The notes beneath the pieces were generated by a model that searched no databases, was not told where the DNA came from, and saw only the letters and a list, made by a program, of their open reading frames with translations. Both the position numbers and the translations under genes were made by a program. A stretch of 64,000 nucleotides of DNA. Source: Microbacterium paraoxydans. Its GTDB lineage: Bacteria > Actinomycetota > Actinomycetes > Actinomycetales > Microbacteriaceae. Shown piece after piece: positions 8,394 to 17,377 of the stretch. How positions within the stretch are numbered: the first letter of the stretch is position 1; each line of letters starts with the position of its first letter. The stretch lies in NCBI RefSeq assembly GCF_020524545.1, contig NZ_JAIVLG010000001.1:62001-126000 (forward strand). The letters are read 5' to 3'.

Positions 8394-10358
8394 ATGACTG
8401 ACGTTCTTCCCGTGGGCCTCGCCCTTGATGAGTTCAGCTCCGACATCCGCCCGCAGGACGACCTCTATCGCCACGTGAACGGCGCCTGGCTCGCCCGCAC
8501 CGAGATCCCGGGCGACAAGGCGCGCTGGGGCTCTTTCCACCTTCTCGCCGAGCAGGCCGAGAAAGACGTACGTGCGATCGTGGAGGAATCGCAGGACGCA
8601 GCGGAGGGCACACTCGCCCGCAAGATCGGCGACCTGTTCGCGAGCTTCATGGACACCGAGCGCATCGACGCCGCGGGTGTCGCCCCGCTTGCCGAGACCC
8701 TGGCCGAGATCGACGCGATCGACGGGATCCCGGCGTTCCTGCGTACCGTTGGCGCCTATGACCGCGACGGTCGCGCTTCCGTGATCGGGCTCTACGTCGA
8801 CGGCGACCCCGGCGACCCCGAGCGCTATCTCCCGGTGCTCGTGCAGGCGGGCCTGTCGCTGCCCGACGAGAGCTACTTCCGCCTCGACACGTTCGCCGAC
8901 ACCCGCGCCGCGTACCGCGCACATCTCGGGCGACTGCTCGAACTCGCGGGTGTCCCGGACGCGGCAGCGAGCGCCGACCGCTCGATCGCGCTCGAGACCG
9001 AGCTGGCGGGCCACCACTGGGACAACGTCCGCAGCCGCGATGCGGTCGCGACCTACAACCTCAAGACCTGGGACGAGCTCCAGGAGCTCACCGGCGTCGA
9101 CCTGACGCCGTGGCGCGAGACGGTCTCGCCCTCGAACCCCGCAGCCTTCGACGAGGTCGTCGTGTCGCAGCCGAGCTTCTTCGAGGGACTCGGCGCACTG
9201 CTCACCCCCGAGCGTCTCGACGACTGGAAGGCGTGGCTGCGGGCGAAGGTCGTTCACGCCGCGGCACCGTACCTGACCGACGATCTCGTGCAGGAGAACT
9301 TCTCGTTCTACGGCACCGAGCTCACCGGCGTCCCCACGATGCGCGAGCGCTGGAAGCGCGGCGTCTCGCTCACCGAGGGAGCGCTCGGCGAGGCGATCGG
9401 CAAGGTGTACGTCGAGCGGCACTACCCGCCGACGGCGAAGGCCGCGATGGACGAGCTGGTCGCGAACCTCATCGAGGCGTACCGCCGGAGCATCACCGAC
9501 CTCGAGTGGATGACCGCGGAGACCCGCGAGCGCGCGCTCGCGAAGCTCGATTCGTTCACGCCGAAGATCGGTCACCCCGAGGTGTGGCGCGACTATTCGA
9601 GTCTCGAGATCGACCGAGACGACCTGTTCGGCAACGTGCGTCGCGCGTCGATCTTCGAGCACGACCGCAACGTCGACAAGGTCGGGAAGCCGATCGACCG
9701 TACCGAGTGGCACATGCCGCCGCAGATGGTCAACGCGTACTACAACCCGTCCATGAACGAGATCGTGTTCCCTGCGGCGATCCTGCAGTATCCGTTCTTC
9801 GACGCCGGCCGTGACGCGGCCGCCAATTACGGGGGCATCGGCGCGGTGATCGGCCACGAGATCGGCCACGGCTTCGACGACCAGGGCAGCCGCTACGACG
9901 GCGACGGCCGACTGCAGGACTGGTGGACCGATGCCGACCGCTCGGCGTTCGAAGAGCGCACCAAGGCGCTCATCGCCCAGTACGACGCGCTGGTTCCGGA
10001 GGGCCTCGACGCCGAGCATCACGTCAACGGCGCCCTCACGATCGGGGAGAACATCGGCGACCTCGGCGGCCTCGGCATCGCGCTCCGGGCATACGAGCTG
10101 TCGTTGGACGGTGCGGAGGCGCCGGTGATCGACGGCTACACGGGTGTGCAGCGGCTGCTGCTCTCGTGGGCGCAGGTGTGGCAGCAGAAGAGCCGCGACG
10201 CCGAGACCCTGCGACTGCTCACGATCGACCCGCACTCGCCGAACGAGTTCCGCTGCAACCAGATCGTGCGCAACATCGATGCGTTCTACGAGGCGTTCGG
10301 AGTGGCCGAGACCGACGCGCTGTGGTTGCCCGCGGCCTCGCGGGTGACCATCTGGTGA
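8394..10358 (+). CDS. pepO: M13 family zinc metallopeptidase (neprilysin-like)
   Basis: Zinc endopeptidase of 654 residues, PepO/neprilysin family, which cuts oligopeptides. HEIGH zinc motif at residues 488-492 (IGHEIGHGFDDQG), third ligand in GENIGDLGGLG, substrate-binding NAYYNP upstream and the C-terminal family signature (FRCNQIVRNIDAFYEAF). No signal peptide or membrane anchor is visible, so it is probably cytoplasmic like other actinobacterial PepO proteins. Monocistronic. The domain is complete and the length is normal for the family. Confidence 0.95.
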   Translation: MTDVLPVGLALDEFSSDIRPQDDLYRHVNGAWLARTEIPGDKARWGSFHLLAEQAEKDVRAIVEESQDAAEGTLARKIGDLFASFMDTERIDAAGVAPLAETLAEIDAIDGIPAFLRTVGAYDRDGRASVIGLYVDGDPGDPERYLPVLVQAGLSLPDESYFRLDTFADTRAAYRAHLGRLLELAGVPDAAASADRSIALETELAGHHWDNVRSRDAVATYNLKTWDELQELTGVDLTPWRETVSPSNPAAFDEVVVSQPSFFEGLGALLTPERLDDWKAWLRAKVVHAAAPYLTDDLVQENFSFYGTELTGVPTMRERWKRGVSLTEGALGEAIGKVYVERHYPPTAKAAMDELVANLIEAYRRSITDLEWMTAETRERALAKLDSFTPKIGHPEVWRDYSSLEIDRDDLFGNVRRASIFEHDRNVDKVGKPIDRTEWHMPPQMVNAYYNPSMNEIVFPAAILQYPFFDAGRDAAANYGGIGAVIGHEIGHGFDDQGSRYDGDGRLQDWWTDADRSAFEERTKALIAQYDALVPEGLDAEHHVNGALTIGENIGDLGGLGIALRAYELSLDGAEAPVIDGYTGVQRLLLSWAQVWQQKSRDAETLRLLTIDPHSPNEFRCNQIVRNIDAFYEAFGVAETDALWLPAASRVTIW

Positions 10359-10469
10359 CCAAACGTCGCACTCTGTGAAGCATCCCCCGGCGGTGGGGTT
10401 ACGATAGCCCTGCCGCTGGGGAGTGTCTTCCCTCGGTATCCCGCAAATCCACCCCCCTTAAGGATCAGC

Positions 10470-11432
10470 GTGGGCGCTCTCGAGCCTGGTGATGGGTTCC
10501 GCAACTCTTCGGTCCCCGAGTCTCTCCGGGGTGCCCAGGATTCCTCCGGCGGTCGCCGCTCGCAGCGCACCAGCCGTCGACTCCCTCGGCGCGCAGCCGC
10601 TGGACGACGGTCGTTCACCGCCACGCTCCGATCCCTGGAGGGCCTGGCGGATTCCGGCGCGCAGGTCTCGGTGCACGTCGTCGACCTCGACAACCACGTG
10701 CACGTCCTGGCGGGCGACGATCACGTGACCATGCCGGTCGCTGGCCTTGGCGTCGTCCCACTGCTCATCGAGGTGGCCGCAGGCTTTCAGAGCGGCGCGC
10801 TGGACCCGTTCGAGATCGTCGAGCGCGAGAGCGTCGATGCCGTCGAGTCCTCGGGGCTCTGGCGGCATCTGCATGCCCCCGCGCTTCCTCTGGAGGACCT
10901 CGCCGTGCTGGCGGCGACCGCGGGCGACCCGATCGCGGTCAATGCCCTGCTGCAGAAGGTCGGGCACGAACGGGTGCGCGAGCGCATCGAGTCCCTCGGA
11001 CTCCGCCGGACGGCGCTGCTCGACCGTTTCCGCGACCGTCGCGGCCCCGACGATGCCCCGCAGGTCGCCGTCGGTTCGGCGCGAGAGCTCGCGGGACTCT
11101 TCTCGGCGCTGGTGAACTCGCAGGTCGTCGACGCCGCTGTCAGCGCGCAGGTGTCGGAGTGGTTGAGTCTCAACCAGGACCTGAGTCTGGTCGCGGCCTC
11201 CACGGGACTCGATCCCTTCGCGCACGATCACGATGCGCACGGGCTGCTCTTCGTGAACAAGACCGGTCGCGACCGAGGGGTGCGTGCGGAGGCGGGCGTG
11301 CTCGCCGGGCCTCGCGCCGGGGTCGCCTACGCGCTCATCGTCTGCTTCGACGACCTCTCGATCACGCATCGGCTGCGCGCGCACGACGCGTTCCGCGTGC
11401 TCGGCGTCGAACTCATGGAGTACACACACTGA
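10470..11432 (+). CDS. serine beta-lactamase-fold protein lacking the catalytic Ser/Lys
   Basis: Protein of 320 residues related to class A beta-lactamase-like hydrolases. Fold landmarks are readable: QVSVHVVDLDN, then VVPLLIEVAAG after the expected SxxK site, AVNALLQKVG after the expected SDN site, and VNKTG (Lys264-Thr265-Gly266). However SxxK aligns to Gly92...Val95 and SDN to GDP (152-154), so acyl-enzyme chemistry looks impossible. There is no signal peptide; the N-terminal 50 residues are basic and low-complexity. The start is GTG with AAGGA six bases upstream. Role unknown: perhaps a binding or scaffold protein. Confidence 0.75.
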   Translation: MGALEPGDGFRNSSVPESLRGAQDSSGGRRSQRTSRRLPRRAAAGRRSFTATLRSLEGLADSGAQVSVHVVDLDNHVHVLAGDDHVTMPVAGLGVVPLLIEVAAGFQSGALDPFEIVERESVDAVESSGLWRHLHAPALPLEDLAVLAATAGDPIAVNALLQKVGHERVRERIESLGLRRTALLDRFRDRRGPDDAPQVAVGSARELAGLFSALVNSQVVDAAVSAQVSEWLSLNQDLSLVAASTGLDPFAHDHDAHGLLFVNKTGRDRGVRAEAGVLAGPRAGVAYALIVCFDDLSITHRLRAHDAFRVLGVELMEYTH

Positions 11433-11516
11433 CACGCACGTCAGGTCAGGCAGTCACGCCGCATCAGGCAGGTTGCGCGAAGATCGGACTGTTCTCGAGT
11501 GTTCGCCTGTTCTCGC

Positions 11517-11522
11517 TAGCAT
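11517..11522 (+). promoter_or_regulatory. -10 box TAGCAT of the 133-residue hypothetical
   Basis: TAGCAT, six bases, then ATG at 11529, with no ribosome-binding site. Fits the leaderless pattern. Confidence 0.5.
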
Positions 11523-11528
11523 CGTGGG

Positions 11529-11930
11529 ATGCCACGACCTGACTGGACACCGCACCGCCGTGACGACGGCGAGCTGCTCGGCTGGATCCACCCCGCCGGA
11601 GACGAATGGGTGGCGGTCGACGTGCTCGGGCGCCGCGTCGGCACTCCCGCCGAATGGCTCGATGCCGAGGCGGCTCTGGAGGAACACGGGATTGCGTGGC
11701 TCGCGGATCCATGGATGCTGGAAGGCGAGGACGATCGCCCGCTGCGCGTGCGCATCCTCGAGGTGACTCCCGACGAGGAGGGCGTGCCGGGGCGGATCGT
11801 GGCGAAGATCGACGACTTCGGCGACATGGCCCGTCCGGCGACCGCGCAGTTCGTGCTGGCCTGGCCGATCCCCGACCGGCTGCGCCATCCGCACGACGGC
11901 GACCCGGATCCGCGCACGATCTCCCGGTGA
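11529..11930 (+). CDS. conserved-looking hypothetical protein, 133 residues
   Basis: Small acidic, Trp-rich soluble protein (GELLGWIHPAGDEWVAVDVLGRR near the N-terminus, FVLAWPIPDRLRHPHDGDPD at the C-terminus). No domain recognised, no membrane segment or signal peptide. Codon use matches the neighbours and a -10 box sits six bases before the ATG, which supports a real gene. Monocistronic between a beta-lactamase-fold gene and the convergent triple-fusion gene. Confidence 0.7.
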   Translation: MPRPDWTPHRRDDGELLGWIHPAGDEWVAVDVLGRRVGTPAEWLDAEAALEEHGIAWLADPWMLEGEDDRPLRVRILEVTPDEEGVPGRIVAKIDDFGDMARPATAQFVLAWPIPDRLRHPHDGDPDPRTISR

Positions 11931-12009
11931 CCGCTCCTCGCCGCGTGCGACGACGAGGCGACCGGAGTGAGATCAGCAGCAAGAGATTCGGTGCATCGTC
12001 CGAAACGCC

Positions 12010-13776
12010 CTAGCCGTCCGCGATGGTTCGGACAACGGCAACCATGTCGAGTGCGCCGTCGCCGCGGGCTGACGCTTCGCGATAGAGGGCTTCGCAAAGC
12101 TCGCTGAGCGGGGCGTGGCCTCCTCGGGTGGCCGCGGCATCGACGATGAGCTTCGCGTTCATGTGGACGTCGGAGATGGCTGCCTGCGCGGTGAAGTCCT
12201 CAGTGGCGAGTTTCTCGGTCTTGACTCGAGAGATCGGTGAGGACATCTGACCCGCATCCAGGAGGGCTCGGAGGGTGTGGGGGTCGATGCCGTGTGCTCG
12301 CGCGAACTGGAATGCTTCAGCGAGGCCGGTGACGAGAGCGATCAAGAACACGTTGACCGCCAGCTTCATCGTGATCGCCGACGGCACCGCACCGCAATAG
12401 GTGGTCGTGGCGCACAGCGGATCGAGCAGTGGGGCGATCCGCGAAGCGACATCGGCGTCCCCAGCGACCATCGCGACGAGTTCGCCATCTTCGGCAGGAC
12501 GCCGTGAGCCTGAGACGGGAGCTTCGATGTAGTTGCCACCAGCCGCGCGAATCTCATCGGACAGGCTCTTCGAGAACTCCGGCGAGATCGTGCCCATGTT
12601 GATGATCGTGTGTCCTGCGACGAGGCTCGCCACATTCGCGTCGCGGCTTCGGAGCACCGCTTCGATGGCGGCCTCATTGCGGAGCATCACGATGATCGTC
12701 TCGCACTCCGCGAACACATCCGCGACGCTGTCCGCAGCCGTGCAGTCACCTCCGACGAGGCGCGGGATGTCCTTCGACGTTCGGTTCCACACCGACAGTG
12801 GCACGCCGGCGTGAGCGAGGCGTCGCGCCATCGGAAGGCCCATGATTCCCAGGCCGATGAAGCCGACTCGTGTCGTCCGGGCAGCCTCATCGTGCAGCGT
12901 CTTCTCGAACCAGTGATGTGCGTAGGGCTCTTCATTGAACGCAGGCACTTCGCGATAGCCGGATCGACGGTAGAGGCCGATCGCTTCCGTCAATGACTTG
13001 TTCGTCTCCAGTCGGACCAGTTGCGCTCCCCGTGACCGTCCGATGTCTTCAGCCGCTTCGAGGAGCCGTCGCCCGATACCCGCACCGCGCAGGTCCGGTG
13101 ACACCCACAGGCGCCGTATCGTGGCGACCTTGTCGTCCGCGGAGGTGATGCTGATGCACCCCACCGGCTTGCGCTTCCACGTCGCAAGCAAGAACGCCCC
13201 GTGGGGATGCCGGAATGCACCGTCTGCCGCGGGGAGGGACTTCTCGGGTCGGAACCCGCCTTCGAACCGGGCATCCAATGCCTTGCGGTATGCGTCGAGT
13301 GCCCGCCGCGCGTCAGGCAGATCGGGGTCGACGGAGGTGATGCTCACTTCCGAGGCGATGAACAGGCGCTCGACCGTCGCGGCAGCCGTGACCAGTTCGT
13401 CCCGCTCGCGATCGCTCAACGGGTCGAGAATCGAACCGACCGGCTCATCCGAGAGTCGGTCGAGCTGCGCCAGCTCGTCGAGCCCGCTCACGGTGAGCGA
13501 CGCTCGGCGCACACGACCGTCCTCCGGTGAGGGGGAGATCGTGATGAGACCCTCCGCTTCCAGCGCCCTCAGTTGGCGGCTCGCGTAGCCGGAATCGAGA
13601 CCGAGGCGATCGCGCAGTTCCTTCACGTCGATGCCGGTCCGGCCGATCTCCCAGAGGATCCTGTCCAGCCCCAGTGGCCGCGTGCGGGCCAGATAACGGT
13701 CCTCGAGGGCTCCGATCCGCTCTGTGACCACCCTGTTGAATGCTCTAACCGCCTGGACCTGACGTTCGATCTCCAT
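12010..13776 (-). CDS. MarR-GNAT-hydroxyisobutyrate-dehydrogenase-like triple fusion
   Basis: One uninterrupted frame of 588 residues with three domains. Residues 1-145 are a MarR winged helix (VKELRDRLGLDSGYASRQLRAL recognition region, DGRVRR wing). Residues 146-295 are a GNAT acetyltransferase (LRGAGIGRRLLEAAED is the acetyl-CoA loop). Residues 300-588 are a beta-hydroxyacid dehydrogenase: NAD(P) motif VGFIGLGIMGLPMA at 304-317, substrate loop APVSGSRRP at 419-427 and catalytic Lys471 in MKLAVN. MarR-GNAT fusions are known; the added dehydrogenase is unusual. The junction HDEAARTT (295-302) is short and may reflect loss of a stop between two genes. All catalytic landmarks are intact. It lies 68 bases downstream of an MFS exporter on the same strand and is probably autoregulated. 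Confidence 0.85.
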   Translation of the reverse strand: MEIERQVQAVRAFNRVVTERIGALEDRYLARTRPLGLDRILWEIGRTGIDVKELRDRLGLDSGYASRQLRALEAEGLITISPSPEDGRVRRASLTVSGLDELAQLDRLSDEPVGSILDPLSDRERDELVTAAATVERLFIASEVSITSVDPDLPDARRALDAYRKALDARFEGGFRPEKSLPAADGAFRHPHGAFLLATWKRKPVGCISITSADDKVATIRRLWVSPDLRGAGIGRRLLEAAEDIGRSRGAQLVRLETNKSLTEAIGLYRRSGYREVPAFNEEPYAHHWFEKTLHDEAARTTRVGFIGLGIMGLPMARRLAHAGVPLSVWNRTSKDIPRLVGGDCTAADSVADVFAECETIIVMLRNEAAIEAVLRSRDANVASLVAGHTIINMGTISPEFSKSLSDEIRAAGGNYIEAPVSGSRRPAEDGELVAMVAGDADVASRIAPLLDPLCATTTYCGAVPSAITMKLAVNVFLIALVTGLAEAFQFARAHGIDPHTLRALLDAGQMSSPISRVKTEKLATEDFTAQAAISDVHMNAKLIVDAAATRGGHAPLSELCEALYREASARGDGALDMVAVVRTIADG

Positions 13777-13778
13777 AA

Positions 13779-13798
13779 TCTCTGATTATAGTCAGAGA
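13779..13798 (-). promoter_or_regulatory. palindromic operator over a TATAAT -10 box
   Basis: TCTCTGA-6-TCAGAGA is a perfect 7-bp inverted repeat. On the minus strand the centre contains TATAAT (13785-13790), eight bases before the ATG at 13776. A MarR dimer bound here would cover the -10 box of its own gene, so autorepression is a direct reading of the layout. No ribosome-binding site, hence a leaderless mRNA. Confidence 0.65.
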
Positions 13799-13844
13799 AA
13801 TGCGTTCGGCAAAGGGTCAAGTGCTCTTCGAGCGCGCCCCGTTC

Positions 13845-15287
13845 TCAGCCCGGCAGGGACGGATGCTGCTCGGAACTTCGCTGCCTCGGGATGAAGAGCG
13901 AGAGCACCACGGCGATCACGCCGGCTGCGATCGCGAGCCAGAAGCACACCTCGAAGGCGGCGCGTGTGGGGACGGCGACCCCGCCGACGTCGATGCTCAT
14001 CGCCGCGAGCACCCCGCCCATCACGGCTGAGGCGCTCGACGTTCCCACCGAACGGAACAGGGCGTTCAGTCCGTTCGAGGCTCCGGTCTCGTCGGCGGGG
14101 ACCGAACGCATGATGATCATCGGCATCGCGGCGAAGGTGAAGCCGATGCCGACGCCGATGAAGATGTTGGCCACGAAGATGTGCCACACCTCGGAGGACC
14201 AGAGCAGGACGAAGACGTAGGCGAGCACGATCGCGGCGGCCCCGACCGTGAACAGCGGGCGGGGGCCGACGGTGCGTTCGAGCCAGCCCGACAGCGGTGA
14301 GATGACCATCATCACGAGTCCCGCCGGCATGATCACGAGGGACGCCGCCAGCATGTCGAGCCCGAAACCCGCGCCACCGGTCGTCGGCATCTCGAGCAGC
14401 TGAGGAAACGTGACGTTCGAGGCGAAGAGCGCGAAACCCATGCCGATCGCGGCGATGTTCGTGAACAGCACGGCGGGCCGTGCGGCGACCCGCAGGTCGA
14501 GGAGGGGGTCCTTCGTGCGCAGCTGGTACCAGCCCCAGACCAGGAGGACGGCGACTCCGCCGAGGATGCAGGTGAGCGTGAGCGCGGAGGTCCACCCCCA
14601 TTGCGCACCTCGGGAGACGAAGAGCAGGATTCCGGTGAGGCCGATCGCGAGACCGATGGCACCGATCACGTCGAGTCGACCGGGGAAGCGGAGCACGTCC
14701 TCCGGGATCGCCGCGAGAACGAGCACGAGGCCGACGACGCCGAGCGCCGCCGCGAGCCAGAACAGCATGTGCCAGTCGGCGTTCTGGGCGAGGAGGGCGG
14801 CCACGGGCATCCCGATCGCACCGCCGACGCCCATGGTCGCGCTCATGAGGGCCACGGCGGTGCCGAGCCGCTCGGGCGGCAGCACGTCGCGCATGATGGC
14901 GATGCCGAGCGGGACGACACCCGTCACGGCACCTTGCAGCGCGCGACCGATGATCACGCCGATGATCGATCCGGAGACCGCGGCGATCATGGAGCCGAGG
15001 ACGAGGAGCGCGAGCAGGGCGATCACGACCCGGCGCTTGCCGTACATGTCGCCCAGGCGGCCGGAGATGGGGGTGGCGACGGCGGCCACGAGCAGCGTGA
15101 TCGTGACGACCCAGGTGGTGTCCTCGCGGGAGGCGTTCAGCAGCTGCGGGAGCTCGGCCTGCAGAGGGACGACGAGCGTGAACATGAACGAGGAGCACAG
15201 GCCAGCGAAGGCGAGGACGGCGACGATCGTCCACTTCGGCGGGGTGCGGGAGAGGCGCTTCCTGGCCCTGTCATCGCTCGCACCCAC
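13845..15287 (-). CDS. DHA2-type MFS drug/efflux transporter
   Basis: Inner-membrane proton antiporter-like protein of 480 residues with about 14 transmembrane helices (EmrB/QacA group). Motif A GRLGDMYGKRRV follows TM2, and the antiporter motif C region (ATMGVGGAIGMPVAA) is in TM5. The start is GTG, six bases after a TAGCCT hexamer. The MarR-type triple fusion follows on the same strand after 68 bases, the usual place for a local regulator of an exporter, so the ligand may be shared. Confidence 0.88.
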   Translation of the reverse strand: MGASDDRARKRLSRTPPKWTIVAVLAFAGLCSSFMFTLVVPLQAELPQLLNASREDTTWVVTITLLVAAVATPISGRLGDMYGKRRVVIALLALLVLGSMIAAVSGSIIGVIIGRALQGAVTGVVPLGIAIMRDVLPPERLGTAVALMSATMGVGGAIGMPVAALLAQNADWHMLFWLAAALGVVGLVLVLAAIPEDVLRFPGRLDVIGAIGLAIGLTGILLFVSRGAQWGWTSALTLTCILGGVAVLLVWGWYQLRTKDPLLDLRVAARPAVLFTNIAAIGMGFALFASNVTFPQLLEMPTTGGAGFGLDMLAASLVIMPAGLVMMVISPLSGWLERTVGPRPLFTVGAAAIVLAYVFVLLWSSEVWHIFVANIFIGVGIGFTFAAMPMIIMRSVPADETGASNGLNALFRSVGTSSASAVMGGVLAAMSIDVGGVAVPTRAAFEVCFWLAIAAGVIAVVLSLFIPRQRSSEQHPSLPG

Positions 15288-15293
15288 CGGCTC

Positions 15294-15299
15294 AGGCTA
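15294..15299 (-). promoter_or_regulatory. -10-like hexamer TAGCCT of the MFS gene
   Basis: On the minus strand TAGCCT stands six bases before the GTG at 15287. No ribosome-binding site is seen. Leaderless pattern. Confidence 0.5.
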
Positions 15300-15336
15300 T
15301 CGGCGATCGGACGCTGCGGGGCCGTCCGGCGCTGAT

Positions 15337-15342
15337 TAGCAT
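15337..15342 (+). promoter_or_regulatory. -10 box TAGCAT of the FMN oxidase gene
   Basis: TAGCAT, six bases, then ATG at 15349. This decides between GTG 15343 and ATG 15349 in favour of the ATG. Confidence 0.5.
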
Positions 15343-15348
15343 GTGAGC

Positions 15349-16674
15349 ATGGTCACGAGCAGCGTCGCTCCGGACGATCCCGCCGCCCACCGCGGTATCT
15401 CCCGGCGCACCCAGTCCGACATCTACCGCGCGGGCATCAGCGGCACGACGCCTGCGGTGCCGATCGATCCCGTGGCATTGAAAGCTGCGGCGCGCAGGGC
15501 GCTGAGCGCGGAGGCCTTCGCCTACATCGCGGGAGGAGCGGGCTCCGAGCGCACCATGACGGCCAACCGCCGTGCGTTCGACCGCTGGCAGGTCTGGCCG
15601 AGGCCGCTCCGTGACGTCTCGACCCGCGACCTCGGCGCGGAGTTCCTCGGCCGGATGCGCCCGACGCCGCTGCTGCTCGCCCCGCTCGGGGTGATGGAGA
15701 TGGCCCATGCGGAGGCCGATCTGGCGGTCGCACGCGCTGCGGCATCCCTCGGGGTCCCGTACACGCTCTCGAACCAGGCATCCTTCCCGATGGAGCAGGT
15801 GGCCGACGCCGCACCGCACGGCTCCCGCCTGTTCCAGCTCTACTGGTCGGCGTCGGATGACCTCAACCGCTCTCTGCTCGCCCGCGCCGAGGCGTCCGGG
15901 TGCGAGGGGATCGTGATCACCGTCGACACCCATCTGCTCGGCTGGCGCACTCGCGACCTCGACCTCGCCTACCTGCCTTTCACGCGCGGGCTGGGGATCG
16001 CGCAGTACACCAGCGATCCGGTGTTCCAGCAGCTGGTGCAGGAGCGCGTCGCGGCGCCGAAGGGCGATGCTCCCGGCGTCCGCGTCACGCCTCGGGCGGT
16101 GGCCGCGGCCTTGACGATCGCCCGCAAAGGGGCACCGCTCACGGGTGGTGGCTCTCTCCGCGACAACCTCCGCTCGCCGTTGCCGCGGGCTGCGGTCGAG
16201 ACGTTCCTCGACGTGTTCTCCACTCCCGCGCTCACGGGGGAGGACCTGGTGAAAGCACGCGAGTGGACGAATCTGCCGATCATCCTGAAGGGGATCGTGC
16301 ATCCCGACGATGCTCAGGCTGCGCTCGATGCGGGGATGGACGGGATCTGGATCTCGAATCACGGCGGCCGCCAGATCGACCGCTCGGTGCCGACGCTCGA
16401 CGTGCTGCCCGAGATCGCCGAGCGTGTCGCGGGGCGGGTGCCGATCGTCTTCGACTCGGGGGTGCGGGGCGGCGCCGATGCCGTGATCGCCCTCGCCCTC
16501 GGCGCGACGGTCGTCGCTCTCGGCCGCCCCTACGCCTACGGCCTCGGCATCGCCGGCGAGGTCGGGGTGCGCGAGGTCGTGCGGAACGTGCTCGCCGAGA
16601 TCGACATCACCCTCGGGCTGGCGGGGCTCACCTCGGTGTCGCAGCTGGATCGGGACGCGCTGAGGAACGTGTGA
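15349..16674 (+). CDS. FMN-dependent alpha-hydroxy-acid oxidase (lactate 2-monooxygenase-like)
   Basis: Cytoplasmic TIM-barrel flavoprotein of 441 residues. It should oxidise an L-2-hydroxy acid at FMN. Motifs: FAYIAGGAGSERTM (flavin contact, N-terminal), PLLLAPLGVMEMAHAEAD, TVDTHLLGWRTRDL, LKGIVHPDDAQAALDAGMDG (flavin Lys) and the active-site SNHGGRQIDRSVPTLDVLP, with FDSGVRGGADAVIALALGA for phosphate binding. The 40-residue insertion before LKGI fits lactate 2-monooxygenase better than glycolate oxidase. Substrate not proven. Monocistronic. Confidence 0.87.
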   Translation: MVTSSVAPDDPAAHRGISRRTQSDIYRAGISGTTPAVPIDPVALKAAARRALSAEAFAYIAGGAGSERTMTANRRAFDRWQVWPRPLRDVSTRDLGAEFLGRMRPTPLLLAPLGVMEMAHAEADLAVARAAASLGVPYTLSNQASFPMEQVADAAPHGSRLFQLYWSASDDLNRSLLARAEASGCEGIVITVDTHLLGWRTRDLDLAYLPFTRGLGIAQYTSDPVFQQLVQERVAAPKGDAPGVRVTPRAVAAALTIARKGAPLTGGGSLRDNLRSPLPRAAVETFLDVFSTPALTGEDLVKAREWTNLPIILKGIVHPDDAQAALDAGMDGIWISNHGGRQIDRSVPTLDVLPEIAERVAGRVPIVFDSGVRGGADAVIALALGATVVALGRPYAYGLGIAGEVGVREVVRNVLAEIDITLGLAGLTSVSQLDRDALRNV

Positions 16675-16706
16675 GCGCGATCCGCCGTTCGTGATTGCAT
16701 GGGCGG

Positions 16707-17327
16707 ATGAGCGATGACGCCGCCTTCGACCAGCATCCCGCCGATTCCGCGTACCACCGCCGGCTTCCGATCGGCGAGGTGCTAGACGCCTCCGCGATCG
16801 CCGAAGGGCTGCCGTGGGCGTTCGAGACGATCGCGATGCGTCCGCTCGAACCGATGCTCGTTCCGGAGAAGCCGCGCGGAGGAGAGATCGATCCGAGCGA
16901 ATGCGGGCACTGCGGTCCGAGCGTGCACACGATCTGGCACGACGAGCTGTGGCAAGTGCGTGCCGGGTGGGACGTCGGCGGTCTGCCGTTCATCGGGGGC
17001 GTCGCGCCGCGCGAGCACTGGCTGCTCGAGAATGCCCCGCACGACGTGCTCGCCGCGCTGGGGCCGCTGATGCAGCGGGTCTCCCAGGCCGTCAAGAGCG
17101 TCCCCGGGGTCGCGCGCTGCCATTTCGGTCGCTGGAACGACGGGTCCGCGCACATGCACCTGTGGGCGATGGGGCGCCCCGCGGGGATGATGCAGGGTCG
17201 CGGTGCCGTGCTCGCCTTCTGGGACGAGATCCTGCCGCCCCTGCCGCCGGAGATGGCCGAGGACCACATCCGGATCGTCGCCGAAACGCTTGCGGCCGGT
17301 GGGGGAGAGGCCTTCCCGTATCGCTGA
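16707..17327 (+). CDS. HIT-like protein with incomplete histidine triad
   Basis: Soluble protein of 206 residues. A CGHC pair (Cys66, Cys69) and HTIWHDELWQVRAG resemble the N-terminal part of HIT/GalT-type nucleotide hydrolases. The expected triad appears as HMHLW (His149, His151, then Trp153), so the third histidine is missing. It may be a nucleotide-binding protein rather than a hydrolase. ATG at 16707 was chosen over TTG four codons upstream. Stands alone; no operon partner. Confidence 0.65.
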   Translation: MSDDAAFDQHPADSAYHRRLPIGEVLDASAIAEGLPWAFETIAMRPLEPMLVPEKPRGGEIDPSECGHCGPSVHTIWHDELWQVRAGWDVGGLPFIGGVAPREHWLLENAPHDVLAALGPLMQRVSQAVKSVPGVARCHFGRWNDGSAHMHLWAMGRPAGMMQGRGAVLAFWDEILPPLPPEMAEDHIRIVAETLAAGGGEAFPYR

Positions 17328-17365
17328 TCCGGGCCCGTCGATTCCTCGAACGGGCCGACGAGGGG

Positions 17366-17371
17366 CAGACT
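17366..17371 (+). promoter_or_regulatory. -10-like hexamer CAGACT of the GNAT gene
   Basis: CAGACT, six bases, then GTG at 17378. Supports the GTG start. Confidence 0.4.
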
Positions 17372-17377
17372 GGGTGC

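Noticed and set aside
8232-10235. 667-codon open frame opposite the M13 peptidase gene
   Set aside because: The plus-strand gene has complete peptidase motifs. The minus frame has no domain and is rich in Arg/Val/Gly as expected from high GC at third positions.
10470-11432. Beta-lactamase resistance gene
   Set aside because: Catalytic Ser, Lys and the SDN motif are missing and there is no export signal.
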